A stretch of 64,000 nt of DNA from Zygnema cylindricum (Eukaryota > Streptophyta > Zygnematophyceae > Zygnematales > Zygnemataceae). The stretch is from positions 47,501-111,500 of the forward strand of contig JBBHKE010001197.1 in the NCBI GenBank assembly GCA_037447655.1, read 5' to 3'. The notes beneath the pieces are model-generated. The model had not been told where the DNA came from. It saw nothing but the letters and a program-made list of their open reading frames with translations, and ran no database searches. Shown here in pieces: positions 1-10,613 of the stretch. Within the stretch, counting starts at the first letter, position 1. The number at the start of each line of letters is the position of its first letter. A program made the translations under genes and the position numbers.

Positions 1-442
1 AACCCTAAAACAGCCAAAATATGCCGATTACGTTTGTTCGCAAATCGCGATTTTTAATAGTATACCGGACTCAATAAGGCATTATACCACACTACTAATG
101 GCAAAAGAGACAAAAAGTTTTTTTCAGTTTCTGCTTTTTTGTCCCAGCGTCTCTAGCTTCGCTCGTGCAGATCAATAATTCAAATGTCCACATGGATCTG
201 AGGTCCACAAAAAATAAATGCAACAGACAAAAAAAAATCTCGTCCTTACCAACTTGGCATAAGCTACTGTAGCTTTCTAATGCGACAAAGGAAGGACCGT
301 CTTTGTCGGTACGCAAGAATCCAAAAACTGACGTATCTGTGAAAGAGACTGGCGGACACACACCCTCGAGTGACCATTTTTGTTGGGGACACCCAAAATC
401 TCCGTGCCGTACAACTTCAAGGGTTGAAGAGTTTTAGAGCTG
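1..442. other. Intergenic, no gene recognised
   Basis: AT-rich sequence with no recognisable gene. A short open frame on the minus strand between 95 and 361 has no recognisable domain and reads like chance. Confidence 0.4.
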
Positions 443-761
443 TTAACCATAGTTCAAAAGTAGGCGTTTTTATGGTAGGCCTTTGGTCGGCGCCTTTATC
501 GTAAGTTGTGTTATAGGCCTTTCATGTGATCTTCTTAGATCGCTACTTTGATCAGCGACCGTCCGATCGTAAAAATCTGACGGTGTAAATACAAATTTTT
601 GGTCTGAATGTTTTAATTGGTCCAATTTTTGGTCCAAATGTTTTAATTGGTCCGAATAGGTCCGAATACAATATGGGTCTTAAGGTCATATTGTATGTTT
701 TGCATACAATAGGCATATTGTATGGGCCTACTTTCACCTACTTTTGAACTATGGCTCAAAC
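443..761 (+). mobile_element. MITE family E, short copy 1
   Basis: Non-coding element of about 320 bp. It opens with AACCATAGTTCAAAAGTAGG and closes with the inverted counterpart CCTACTTTTGAACTATGG. The interior is shared with 62069-62383 and, in longer form, with 15981-16450 and 16700-17160. It lacks an internal duplication found in the two longer copies. No transposase is visible, so it is a non-autonomous element of unknown superfamily. Confidence 0.8.
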
Positions 762-1173
762 CATCTAGCTCGTGAAAGGATACATCTGATACACGGTGAA
801 TTTCTTAGTTTAAAAAAATTATTAGAGCAAAGAAACAAATAATGTTATCAATTCTATTTTGGGTTCAAGGGTCTAACGCGGTAACGCCAACTAAAATTAG
901 CGCAAATTTATTCAATTTGGAATTTTGGATACACATTCCATATTGTAGCTGATATAGTTTTAGGTTCACATAGTCGACGCTGACATGTGAGAACAAGATG
1001 TCGCGATTTTTCCCTTGTCTTTCTTTTTGGGAATCTTTATTTTCGTGTCGGCGCCCGCATTTTCGTTTTGACGAACTCACTTTCGAGTGTTGACGCACTT
1101 TTGCTGTACGTTTGTACGAAGGTACGAGCATTTTCAACTACACCACTATTTAAAAGTATTCCAAATTAGAGTA
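762..1173. other. Intergenic, no gene recognised
   Basis: No gene, RNA or clear repeat is recognisable here. Overlapping short open frames on both strands look like chance. Confidence 0.4.
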
Positions 1174-1590
1174 ATTAAACAGTACTTATATCAGCGTGAA
1201 TAAAACTATAAAAAGCTATTTATCACTGTTTGAGGTGACGAGAGTAAGCATGTTAGGGCCACAAGGTGTAAGCGTTTGATTTGTGAGAATGTTCGCTGTT
1301 TTAAACAGTACTTATATCAGCGTGAATAATGTTAGGATTTAACAAGTTTTAACAAATAAAACTATGAAAAGCTATTTATCACAGTTTGAGGTGACGAGAG
1401 TAAGCATGTTAGGGCCACAAGGTGTAAGCGTTTGATTTGTGAGAATGTTCGCTGTATTAAACAGTACTTATATCAGCGTGAATAAAACTATGAAAAGCTA
1501 TTTATCACAGTTTGAGGTGACGAGAGTAAGCATGTTAGGGCCACAAGGTGTAAGCGTTTGATTTGTGAGAATGAGAACGTTCACTGTAAA
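1174..1590 (+). repeat. Tandem repeat, three units of about 125-156 bp
   Basis: Three direct copies of a unit start near 1174, 1300 and 1456. Each opens with TTAAACAGTACTTATATCAG and ends near GTGAGAATG..TTCRCTGT. The middle copy carries about 31 extra bases after the GCGTGAATAA segment. The array abuts a tRNA-like sequence at 1602-1672. Confidence 0.85.
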
Positions 1591-1601
1591 TTAGTTCCGA
1601 C

Positions 1602-1672
1602 GCCGGCCGTGGGGCTCGAGACCATGGTCAAAAGTGAAAGACCTTCCGCTCTACCAACCGAGCTAGGCCGCC
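1602..1672 (-). pseudogene. Degenerate tRNA-Lys-like sequence, possible SINE head
   Basis: On the minus strand the sequence folds into a tRNA outline. Acceptor arms GGCGGCC and GGCCGGC pair with one mismatch, the D arm GCTCGGTTGGTAGAGC is canonical, and the 3' part GAGCCCCACGG matches plant tRNA-Lys. The anticodon loop would read UUU, but position 33 is C instead of U and the T stem is broken. It is therefore probably not a working tRNA. The neighbouring tandem repeat lies in the position of a SINE body. Confidence 0.6.
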
Positions 1673-3138
1673 TGAAAAACAATTGTCTATTTTAAATAAA
1701 TAATAAACTACTTTTATAAACTTTATTAAATATTTATCAAGTTTTTTGTTGAGGTAACATGAAAAGGTGTTGCCTTCGCCACTTTCTTGCCTATTTCTTT
1801 ATGCCAGCGCGATTTTTTATCGCTGAAACGTTGGAAACTGCTCTACTAAATGTGTCAATGATATTTTCTAGATTTAATGCAAGCCTACATCAACCAGTCG
1901 TGACAGTTGTTAGACGTTAAAACTCTTCAAGGCCTGGGATTTGTTTCTGAAAAACGAGGTTTTCATTCCCATTTTTCGCAACTTTGGATAAATTTCGTAC
2001 AGGCTCTGGTAGGATTGGAGACAAGCATTAGTTAGTCGTAGAGCTACTTAAAAATGTGCTCATTTATGGCAACTGCAAGAATTTTATCGCAGTCAAATTA
2101 GTCAATTATCAACTTCTTGCTAACATCTTCATGCAATCGCCAGTTCTTGCTTTTCCCTTTTTTTTTTTATGTTAGCTGCCAACAATTTCTAAGGCACATA
2201 AATGTACAGCTTGACAATATTGTTGTACTAAAAGTAGTATAGTCAAAAAGGTCGAAGTTACCATACTAATAGTAAATACGAGCAGTTTAGACTTTTGGTA
2301 CAGTTTTGAAGATACATTTCCACGAAAAATAAAAGGTTCTTTCTATATACATTCAGCTTCGTTTACTGTCAATTTCTGGAAAATATTAACAACTTTTATG
2401 CAGTCACAGAGCCGTTAAAAGCTGAAATTTTCCAAACTCGGTTTCTCATGCAAAATTTAGGATGCTCTGAGAAAAAGTCTCCAGCAATCCCAAAAAAGTG
2501 TGATTTTCTGAAAGAAACAGTCTCAACGCAATTATTAATTTTAAATGCAAGAAAATATTACTTTCAAACCACCGATTAATTATTTGACAGAACCATGTAC
2601 AAACCTGTTTAAGCCAACAATGTGAAAACCTCCTTCTCATAAGGAACAAAATTCATGTGCAAATTGTTGCTATATGTTCCTCAAACCAACAAAAGCATCG
2701 AGGAAAAATACCATTAAGGAGTGAAAGAGATGAAAAAAAAGGCCTCAAAACCGTCATAATTCAAGTACCAAACGAAAACCACGAGAACATTTGGTACAAG
2801 ACGCCGATGTTTACCTTTTTCCCTACAAAACTATAATGCTTTTCTCCATGAAAACCAAAACCTGATTATTTTGTAAGCGGAGCCACCGAGAATCAAGCAT
2901 CAGCAGTGTGAGCATTTTATTCTATACTCAAAAAACTGTATTATATCTACATACACTACCAAAATCTAAAAAAACCCAAGCAGGAAATAGTCTAACACAA
3001 AAATGTCACAGTCACCGGTCAAATCCAATGATTTTATGTCTTTCTGAGTGCAGGATATATCACATGATAGAGCCTGGAATCGATGAACTGAGTAAAAACA
3101 GAAAACTGTTGTGAACTGCGATGACGTCGCGTACAGTA
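1673..3138. other. Intergenic, 3' side of the membrane-protein gene
   Basis: AT-rich with no recognisable gene or repeat. The right part presumably contains the 3' UTR and terminator of the minus-strand gene ending at 3139. That is an inference from position only. Confidence 0.4.
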
Positions 3139-5461
3139 CTACATGGATTTAGGGCTAAATAATCGGTCTACACCTTCCACACCTACACCTTCCTGTTGCT
3201 CGTGCGGCAAAACAGAAGGATATCGGGCACTTTGAAATTTCCTATCCAGTCCATTCTGCTTTGACTGTGGCATGGGAGTCTTAGTTTCATCTTTCGTTTC
3301 TTCTTCTAAGTATTTGCGAAACGCCAGTGGAATGATGACAGGTACAAGAAGGCCAAAGAGATTAAAGCTCCAATAAACAGCGTTCCCAACGGCCAAGGCC
3401 CTCCCAAAGAAGGGCCAGTATGAACCAACGGCTTCTACTGCTTCTCCACCTCCAGCGATCACACTGGGTTTGGCATTACTTACTGACTGTATTGATGTTA
3501 TCCATGACGCAATTGTAAACAAGCGCCTTGCATTGTACCTGCACAAAAGGTAAACACAAATCATGTCTATTTTCATCCAAAAGAAGAATGTTCCTTCACA
3601 TTGCAAACCACACGTGCCTGCTTACTTGACGATTCTACCAAACTGGAAACAGGAATAAAGCGGCATAAGAAATGATAGTAAAAAGGAAACACTTTCACAG
3701 AATCAATAATACGCTACTCAAAAGGCAAACAATCAACCTAAAGTGCCAAACCTACATTTGTCTTAAATGCGCTAATCACCACCTAACAGAATTTGAAAGA
3801 ACCTGGCAAGCACAAGGACAAGTACAAAAAATGGCCTGTACCGCCTGTAGAGACATAATAACCCAGGAACAATGCCCACAAGTACCACTAACTTTAATTT
3901 TGAGTCACCACACTTTTGACTATTCACCCACATCATTTTTACGCTCAAAAGTCTATTTTGACTGATTCTTTTTGTAAAATTTTACCACAAGTACGCACTG
4001 CAGATAATACTACTACAGACGACTCAAACACACATTCTTCAGAAATAGCTAATAAACTTCGTCATTTCTGGACCACACTCTGACCAAGAAACTACATGTT
4101 TGCAAGCGGAATGATGGCAGATAGAGGGCAGAGGGGCAGAGAGGAAGAGGTGTACAGGGCAGAAAACAAAGGGAGAGGGGACAGGGCTGCAGAGGGCAAT
4201 GAATAACTAAAATGAGACGTTCGGAATAGTACAAACAATTTACAAAAATAAAACAAAAATGTACATTTACCAAACATCGAAGGTTGTACACTATGCAGAG
4301 AACAAACTACATCCAAGGTAGATAATGCTTACAATGTGGAAAGAAGAGCTCTAACAGGAAAAGAAACAGTAGGCCAATCCTGAATGATGTTTTCAGACAG
4401 GGTTTGACATGCTAAAAGGAATAAGTGTGGGGTCGCCGCCAAAACAGCTCCCTGGTCACTCCTTGCAAAACCTGAAAAACAGGTTCAAGTGCTTCTAGTT
4501 AGCCAAAGAAAAGTAATACACACTTACAGACGATAATGAAACCAACAATAAACATACGAAACAAGGGGAAATCAGCATCTTTTTCCATTAAGTCGTCCAT
4601 CTCGACCAATAGAGATAGCAATCCACATCAGATGTCCCTGTTCACAACTGGACTCACAACAGTGTAAAAAAGTAAGTCATACTAAAGACAGCAAAAGTCA
4701 GCTGTTACATTTGTCATAAAATAACATGGCTTTCATCTAAAAAAATTGTTGGCTCCTAAAATTTCACAATGTTTCAACATTAACCTGAAAAGCAAAAAAC
4801 TAGTCTGTAAACTGGAAAAAACTAGGAGTATTCGGTTCTATTATAGCAGCACTTCTCCTCAACACTCACCTCCCAAGACATACGCCAATGGAAGAAAGAG
4901 TCCAAGTGCAGATCCTACCACGTTGTACACTCCAAATGCTTTACTTCCTTCAAAAACGTTCATCTGCTTCTCTCTCCTTCTTGCGGGGAACGCTAGAAGT
5001 GACAGAGCTCCTATATATACAGTCGCAAATAATGCAAAAACCATGTCTACTACTGGTACAATTCCACTTGCAGAAAATACTACGATAAATGCTAACGTTT
5101 GCAATTGGACAAACGATAATGGAGTACCAGAAGCGTCAGCTATTCCCTGTTCCTTACTACTGCTGGCGAAATCAAAAATATTTTGTTCCTCTTGCTCTTG
5201 ATATTGATCAGCATAAACTCTCTTCCTGTCTCTCCCTCTGAAGCTTGAAGGACTTTGCAAGGCAGGCATGGACGGACTGACTGGCGTTTCCCGACGGCGT
5301 TTCGATCCATTTGATTGCGCGTAAGAATCCCCGCTTGTTGACTGTACGGCCAAAGCATTACTTGACCTTCTTGCTCTTTCTGAGAGCCAAGCTGCCTCCT
5401 TTGCAAGGTGTCCAGAAGGAAAATCTGAACCGCCCAGCCTCTCTTTCGGGCTTTTCTGCAT
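3139..5461 (-). CDS. Multi-pass membrane protein of a plant-conserved uncharacterised family (DUF7733-like)
   Basis: Three exons, 5461-4870, 4471-4333 and 3538-3139, join without a frame break into 376 residues. Donors GTGAGT and GTAAGC and AG acceptors are all visible. The first about 110 residues are hydrophilic and rich in Ser, Arg and Gln. Hydrophobic segments follow at about 119-158, 176-197, 208-223 and 290-318, then a charged tail. The stretch around residues 185-225 (GLFLPLAYVLGGF, then TPHLFLLACQ) resembles a family of plant membrane proteins that I believe is labelled DUF7733; that name is from memory. Biochemical function is unknown. The start chosen is the first ATG of the open frame; upstream codons are open for a short distance but contain no ATG. 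Intron 2 holds a purine-rich patch (about 4115-4200). Confidence 0.8.
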
Positions 5462-6448
5462 GGCATGGATCCTCGGCTCCGTTTGGAAAATCCTAATGTA
5501 CAACCAGGCACCAGTTGTGATCCTAGTGACTTCAAGCTCTTTTGCTTTTGTGAACGTCCATACTCGAGAAACAAGCGATCAGATGTTTCTTGCTGCACTC
5601 AACTATCGCAATAACTTTTAAACCTTCTATATTTCTGTACCTCTGGAATAAGAAAAGGCCGTAACTGAACTGCTGAGAGTATGAGCAGAGAAAAATTAGT
5701 TAATCTATTATAACATTCAGTCAAATTACTAATAAGCGTTTGTTGCCTCTCGTGAAAACTCCATGCATTCCCTCTATTCTCTCCTCTGCTTTCTCTCACA
5801 TGCTGTCACAACATTCCACCTTTCCCCTCTCCTTTCCTCTCCTCTCTCTCTCCTAATATCCTCCTTTGCCACAAATTTCTACTCTCGCTTTCACACTTTC
5901 TCACTTTTGTTTCTCCCGCCTTCCGCCGCCGACTCCTGTCTTAATCCACTTATATCCTTTATACACGTCATCATCATCATCTTTGAACTAGCGGCAAATT
6001 TCACAGTTTGTTACTCTCTTCTTCTGCAACGTGGCTTCTTATATACTCCACTGCTTGCTATCCTGCTGTGGTAGCAATTCAAATTCAAAAAACTCCAAAC
6101 AATCTCCAATAATAGAGAATCAGTACTCACCGCTCTTTTTCTGTCACTGTAAGGATGAAAGCGAATACCGAATTCAAGCGGACAACTATCAGTTGACAGT
6201 ATAAAAACATGAAACGTCAAAAGCAGCCTAGCAAAGGAGCCGGCATGCATTTGGTCAAGTGAGACACCCAATCATGCCCTCGGGCGACCAATCTTGCTTA
6301 CGTGGATTTCCACTACGTTTCAGTCAAGTATTCGAGCAAATGCAGGGACGAACCAAGAGCATGAGACACGTGGAGACAAAATGAGCTTTGTCGATTGTAC
6401 AGCGAACTCGACAGCAGCTCGTAAGATATTTTTGTTTTGCCAGATTGC
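5462..6448. other. Upstream region of the membrane-protein gene
   Basis: Probable promoter and 5' UTR of the minus-strand gene starting at 5461. It contains a pyrimidine-rich stretch at about 5763-5960. No TATA box or other site could be assigned with confidence. Confidence 0.35.
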
Positions 6449-6804
6449 TACACCGCCCATCGTTATTAGAGTTAAAAGTGTTAAACATTTTTCGGGCAAT
6501 CATTTTTTTTTCTCGTCACATACTTCTACGATTTTCAACCATGACGTCATGATCGAAAGGTAAAACCGTCAACTTCCGACTGCTTACTTCAGTAGAAAAT
6601 CCAGCCGCAGAGATCCACGCTTTCGACTGCCCGAAAAATATTTGATATTACGAAAATATCAAATTTTCGTTCATTTTACTGCTAATCGGATGGTAAGAAC
6701 CTTACCTTTCAAGCGCAACCGTCGATTCTCAAGCCGTCAAGTGTGCCCGGAGAAAGGATTACTTGAATTGCGGGAAAAACACCTAATGCTAAACGATTCA
6801 CGGA
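6449..6804. mobile_element. Diverged foldback MITE, family A-like
   Basis: The left end reads TACACCGCCCATCGTTATTA and the right end is the inverted form near GCTAAACGATTCACGG. The interior has the family landmarks ATCGGATGGTAAGAACCTTA and CTTTCAAGCGCAACCGTC. At about 355 bp it is longer than other copies (about 215 bp) and is probably decayed or interrupted. Similar fragments continue to about 7020. Confidence 0.6.
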
Positions 6805-7020
6805 ATAGCTTGTAATTGAACTGCGATCTAACGCAGTATCTACCGTACAATCGCGCCACCAGGGGCACCGTATACCGTTAATAGCGTTTTTTTTTACACA
6901 GTTTAAACCAGCTTTTTCCTGTGGCGAACGATTTCCGTTTGTGCTGCCAATTGGAATGAAATAATCTCACCTTTCCAACGTAACCGTCAAATTAACAATT
7001 GAACAAAAACGAAGGGAGAA

Positions 7021-8154
7021 AAAAATATTAAAGACTCGAAAAAATGATTTTTGCTCATAACTATAACATGTGTACTTTTGTGCAATTTCATAATGAAAGT
7101 TCTTCCCATGTGAGTGGCGTTCCGACTGCAACAATGTATTTCATTCATACTTTAAGTTTCAACATCCAAACACACAAGCTCGATACTAAATGGCTACTAT
7201 ATTCCCTTATTGGTACTTGTATTTCTTCAAGGCTCTTCCCACGAGCTCGGGGGGGTACGTTTTTATTTGTCTCAATGTAGTGGATCTTATGCTCCACGGT
7301 AGTAGCAATTTCCACATTGACTTGGGTTTGTTCTAAGGACGAGGTAAAAGAAGGGCGTTGTTCGATATCTCCACCGAGCAGTCATCTTCAGGGTCGTGGA
7401 AATGTCCAATATCGACTTATAACCTTAGAGGTATGTCAACTATAAAAAAAATCCGATGGTCGATGAATTTGCTAACATCATCAAGGGGAAAGAAGGATAC
7501 GTTGGAGAGTCATTTGTTGAAGTGTCTTATATCGAGATAATCATTGAAAGACTCTGGTGTTTTGTTCGACAATGATCTTAGAGAGACCTAATGGATTAAG
7601 GGAAATCAAATTAATGTGGCCCTCGCACCTATCGATGTGGCAGTTCATCCCATTTAGTTATAAACCCTCCCATGTATTTTATTCCATGATTGTTTGCTCG
7701 AAGCCTAACACCCATACATGTGGGACTATGGTAGGACGATTGACGATTGTCCGATGCGTTCATTAGGGCTTCACAAGCTCTACTTGCCATGAGTGTGGGA
7801 AGGGTCAATTGGGCGTCTCATGTATTACAAGGCTTACAAGTTAAGCACTTGAAAATCCTCCATTTGTTTTTAGAGAATTAATAAGACTTTATTAAAAAGC
7901 GAGATGGTAAACCATCTGAGTCCATGGGAACAAAAGGGGCAGCAATGCCAAGACTGGAAAACTCCAAGTGGAGGGAAGCGAATGAAAGCTTCTTAATCAT
8001 CGTTACCCTAAGAGGTGGAGAAACAAGGGATCGGCAGGGTACTTCGACATCGAAAGTCGCAGTAGTTAAAATTTCAGCCTTGGTGATTTCAATCTCACCT
8101 CTTCGCCATCCTCCTTTTCTTTTGTTAATGTACGAATTTTCCGGTTGGCGTATA
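7021..8154. other. Intergenic, possible decayed coding remnant
   Basis: No intact gene. From about 7240 to 7900 the plus strand reads like disrupted coding sequence, with short open pieces in shifting frames. No family was recognised. It could be an old transposon fragment. Confidence 0.3.
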
Positions 8155-8361
8155 CTGTGTACCGCTATTAGTGTAAGTCATTTTTTTGCCACTTAAAACA
8201 TATATTATCCATACGATTTTCAATTTGAGACCGCCGATATGAAGCTGAAAATCTTACCTTTCAATCGCAACTGTCAGATCCACAATCTGACATGTGTGTA
8301 CGGAGAAAGATGTTTTAAGTGGCAAAAAAAACATTAACACCAATAGCGTTTCACGGTGTAG
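8155..8361. mobile_element. Foldback MITE, family A, copy 1
   Basis: About 207 bp with long inverted ends. The left arm contains CGCTATTAGTGTAA and TTGCCACTTAAAACAT. The right arm contains ATGTTTTAAGTGGCAAAAAA and ends TTTCACGGTGTA. There is no coding capacity. The same structure recurs at 21092, 35482, 38400 and elsewhere. Confidence 0.85.
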
Positions 8362-10613
8362 TGGTACGCTCATTCTTTCTCGATGTGCCATTGGCGTTGG
8401 ACATTGGGGAATCGACACTTGACCGTAACATGACTTTGGATTTATATGTTTGTATTCTGTTCAACGCAAAGAGCAACTTTTTGATCCGGTGTGTAGAATG
8501 ATCTCATTTTGCTTTAAGGTGCCCGACCGTACTTTTGGGGATATTGTTTAGGCGAATACCTCTTCTCCTCTCTATAGCACAGCTTAACATATCGGAGTGG
8601 GACGGAATGGTGGGGCCGGATTCTACTTTAGTGAAAGAAGTGACTGTGGCATTATATATGCACAGATGATATGACGGATATAATTAGACGGGAAATTTTT
8701 TATAAGCCTAAATTAAAATACTGAATCGTCTACACACGATGTTTTGTTATCGATTTACGGACGTGCATTTGCACAATGAGTAGGTTTACGTTTTTCTGAG
8801 GCTGCTGTTGAGTTGGTTGTCAACGAATCCTTGACCTCCACCATTGTAAGGGATGCACAAAAGGCCCTCTCAGAATACGCAAGGAAATTAGTCTTCTTAG
8901 GTTTTGGCTATGTACTTTCAATTGGTCACAACAATGTTATTAAGCTTTGTCGATTCTCATTTCTTTCATTGTAGTCTTATATTTGCTACTTTTACTCGCC
9001 CTTCCATTTGTTAGTCTATTTTTACTGTTTTCTCAAATTATCTCCAGATCTTGTTTTTGCCCTTTTATCTTCATGTTGACTTTCCCTGTAATCAAGGCTG
9101 ACCACCTTAATTTGCCCCATATTTTCAAGTAGAAATCATGGATAAATATACTGTCCACAAGTGCTCAAAGAGGGTTTACTCGGCTCAACCATGTCACATA
9201 CCTATATTCAATCCATTCATGACTTTACCATCAACTAAGAAAATACACACAAGCAAGCAATCCACACTAAAACAGAAATATGGCATTGATACACACCAAA
9301 CTAAGTGCAATTTGTCAGACTCGAACACTATTACTAGTGTTATGTATCAAAGGCCCCTCGCCGATGTTTGATGTGTACCTCATTCAGGGTACCCGATAAA
9401 TGATATGCCACTTAACCACATATCCAGAAGTTCAACATCGCAATTTTCATGTCAAAATTACGATAAGTTCTTAGCACCATGTATCAAAGTGACACTAAGA
9501 AAAAAATTCAAAAGCCCCCATACTCCCCCCTTAGGCACGCACTCAGGAGGGGTGATATAATCCCTACAATTTCCAGAGCAATTTCCCATACAAAATCTGT
9601 ATAGGCATTTCCCGTACAGAATCTGTATAGGCACCCACCTCCTACCAAAAATGTTGCAATATTTTTTGTTGGTCTTAGAATGTTAGATCAAGCCTTTTGC
9701 CCAATATGCGATATGTCAAAAATCAAATACGTCACAAAATTTCATCACACAATACACAACACTAACTATTACACTGCTCATCGCCAAGGGGGTTAATAGT
9801 TCGTTAGTGTTGATGCGAAATAAAACTATATATTACTAATATAGAGCAAGAATACGTAGTAGATTATGGTTCACGTTTATAAGTGTAGTTTTCACTTCCA
9901 TAATTATCGGCAGAAAAAAGTCAACATCAAATTAATATTATTAACTAATAGCGATGGACAGTTCTGAGAACAAGGAGCTAACCAAACTATCTCCCCAACC
10001 AAAAAGGCTTTAATACCAAAAGCGAGGAATTGAGGCAAAAAAGACATACTTAAGACGCAACATCATAAAAATTGGAAGGTAGATAACAGTCCAAGAGTAT
10101 AAAGCACATAAGCGTCTCTTTTTATTGATCATAATTTTCTGCACAACTTACACATGATGTACCAAAAAGTTATCTTGAAGATGGGACATCATCCCTTGCT
10201 CGAGAAGGCTCATCTTGAAGTCAACAAAAACCATCAACAAAATGATTAACCCCTAAAACCCTAAAATGATTTTCCTATTATAACTGCACAATCTGCTAGA
10301 GGCTCTATGCTGTAAAATAATTGCATATGTTACCTCACAACTTCAGGTTAACAATTGGGAAAAAAAAAACATGCTATACTTCCGCAAATAAGAACTACCC
10401 ACACTAATTACAATATGACAATGCTCACCGTCCAATCTGTCCACCCATTATAAAGAGATAGTGTTAGAAACCTCCACTCTGTTTCTAGCGAGATTCATTC
10501 ACAAGTACCGACTACAACTCTTTTTCATGACTAACCCTTTTTCATGAGTCAGACAAGCACTGTCCAAAACAAAACACCATAGGATCCTCAAGAACCAAGC
10601 AAATTCATCTTTG
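8362..10613. other. Intergenic, 3' side of the UBC gene
   Basis: No gene recognised. A small local duplication of the form CCCRTACARAATCTGTATAGG lies at about 9587-9632. The rightmost part should hold the 3' UTR of the ubiquitin-conjugating enzyme gene. Confidence 0.4.
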
